From positions 437,501 to 480,000 of the forward strand of contig CAJNDS010001079.1 of assembly GCA_905221605.1 (NCBI GenBank): a stretch of DNA of 42,500 nucleotides, written 5' to 3'. Of the stretch, positions 42,479-42,500 are shown in pieces (position 1 is the stretch's first letter; every line of letters starts with the position of its first letter). The translations under genes and the position numbers were made by a program. The notes under the pieces were generated by a model. That model ran no database searches and was not told the DNA's origin. It saw only the letters and a list, made by a program, of their open reading frames with translations. The DNA is from Symbiodinium natans (taxonomy: Eukaryota > Sar > Dinophyceae > Suessiales > Symbiodiniaceae).

Positions 42479-42500
42479 GAGATGTTCCCCCTTATACTAG
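42479..42500. mobile_element. MITE-3 terminus, cut by window end
   Basis: GAGATGTTCCCCCTTATACTAG matches the MITE-3 end; the rest would lie beyond the window. Confidence 0.6.

Overview
This window looks like nuclear DNA of a dinoflagellate, most likely a Symbiodinium/Polarella-type lineage. That is an inference. It rests on plant-type telomeric heptamers (TTTAGGG/CCCTAAA) everywhere, very short exons joined by GC, GA and GT splice donors, GC-rich third codon positions, runs of genes on one strand, and an intronless ankyrin/membrane protein of a kind common in these algae. None of the exons below are open in the usual long-ORF sense; I found them by reading acceptor AG, frame, donor and phase together, and the phases chain from exon to exon.

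Layout. (1) About 1.1-12.0 kb, minus strand: gene A, a multi-exon membrane protein whose 3' part runs off the left edge; its introns hold telomeric arrays, an AT-rich minisatellite (4.25-4.85 kb) and a 2 kb low-complexity island (8.2-10.3 kb). (2) 12.68-14.63 kb, minus: a single-exon ankyrin-repeat protein with several C-terminal membrane segments, in the only long stretch free of telomeric repeats. (3) 15.16-27.70 kb, minus: a GTPase of the EngB/YihA/YsxC family split into at least 15 exons of 34-94 nt over 12.5 kb; all five G motifs can be read and the reading frame is consistent through every junction. Its introns contain telomeric repeats, several MITE families, a LINE fragment and a large hairpin. 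(4) 28-33.8 kb: a poorly resolved region with scattered exon candidates on both strands. (5) 33.88-39.31 kb, minus: gene B, about 211 codons in 13 exons, function unknown. (6) 40.3-42.2 kb, plus: gene C, 7 exons, function unknown, running off the right side. The strand switch lies at 39.3-40.3 kb.

Genes A, ankyrin, engB and B all point left, gene C right, so most of the window is one unidirectional block. No metabolic cooperation between the genes can be argued. The striking property is architectural: almost every intron is built of interstitial telomeric repeat in either orientation, often in locally homogenised variant forms, or of small inverted-repeat elements. In gene C two introns are mostly one MITE each, which suggests introner-like activity.
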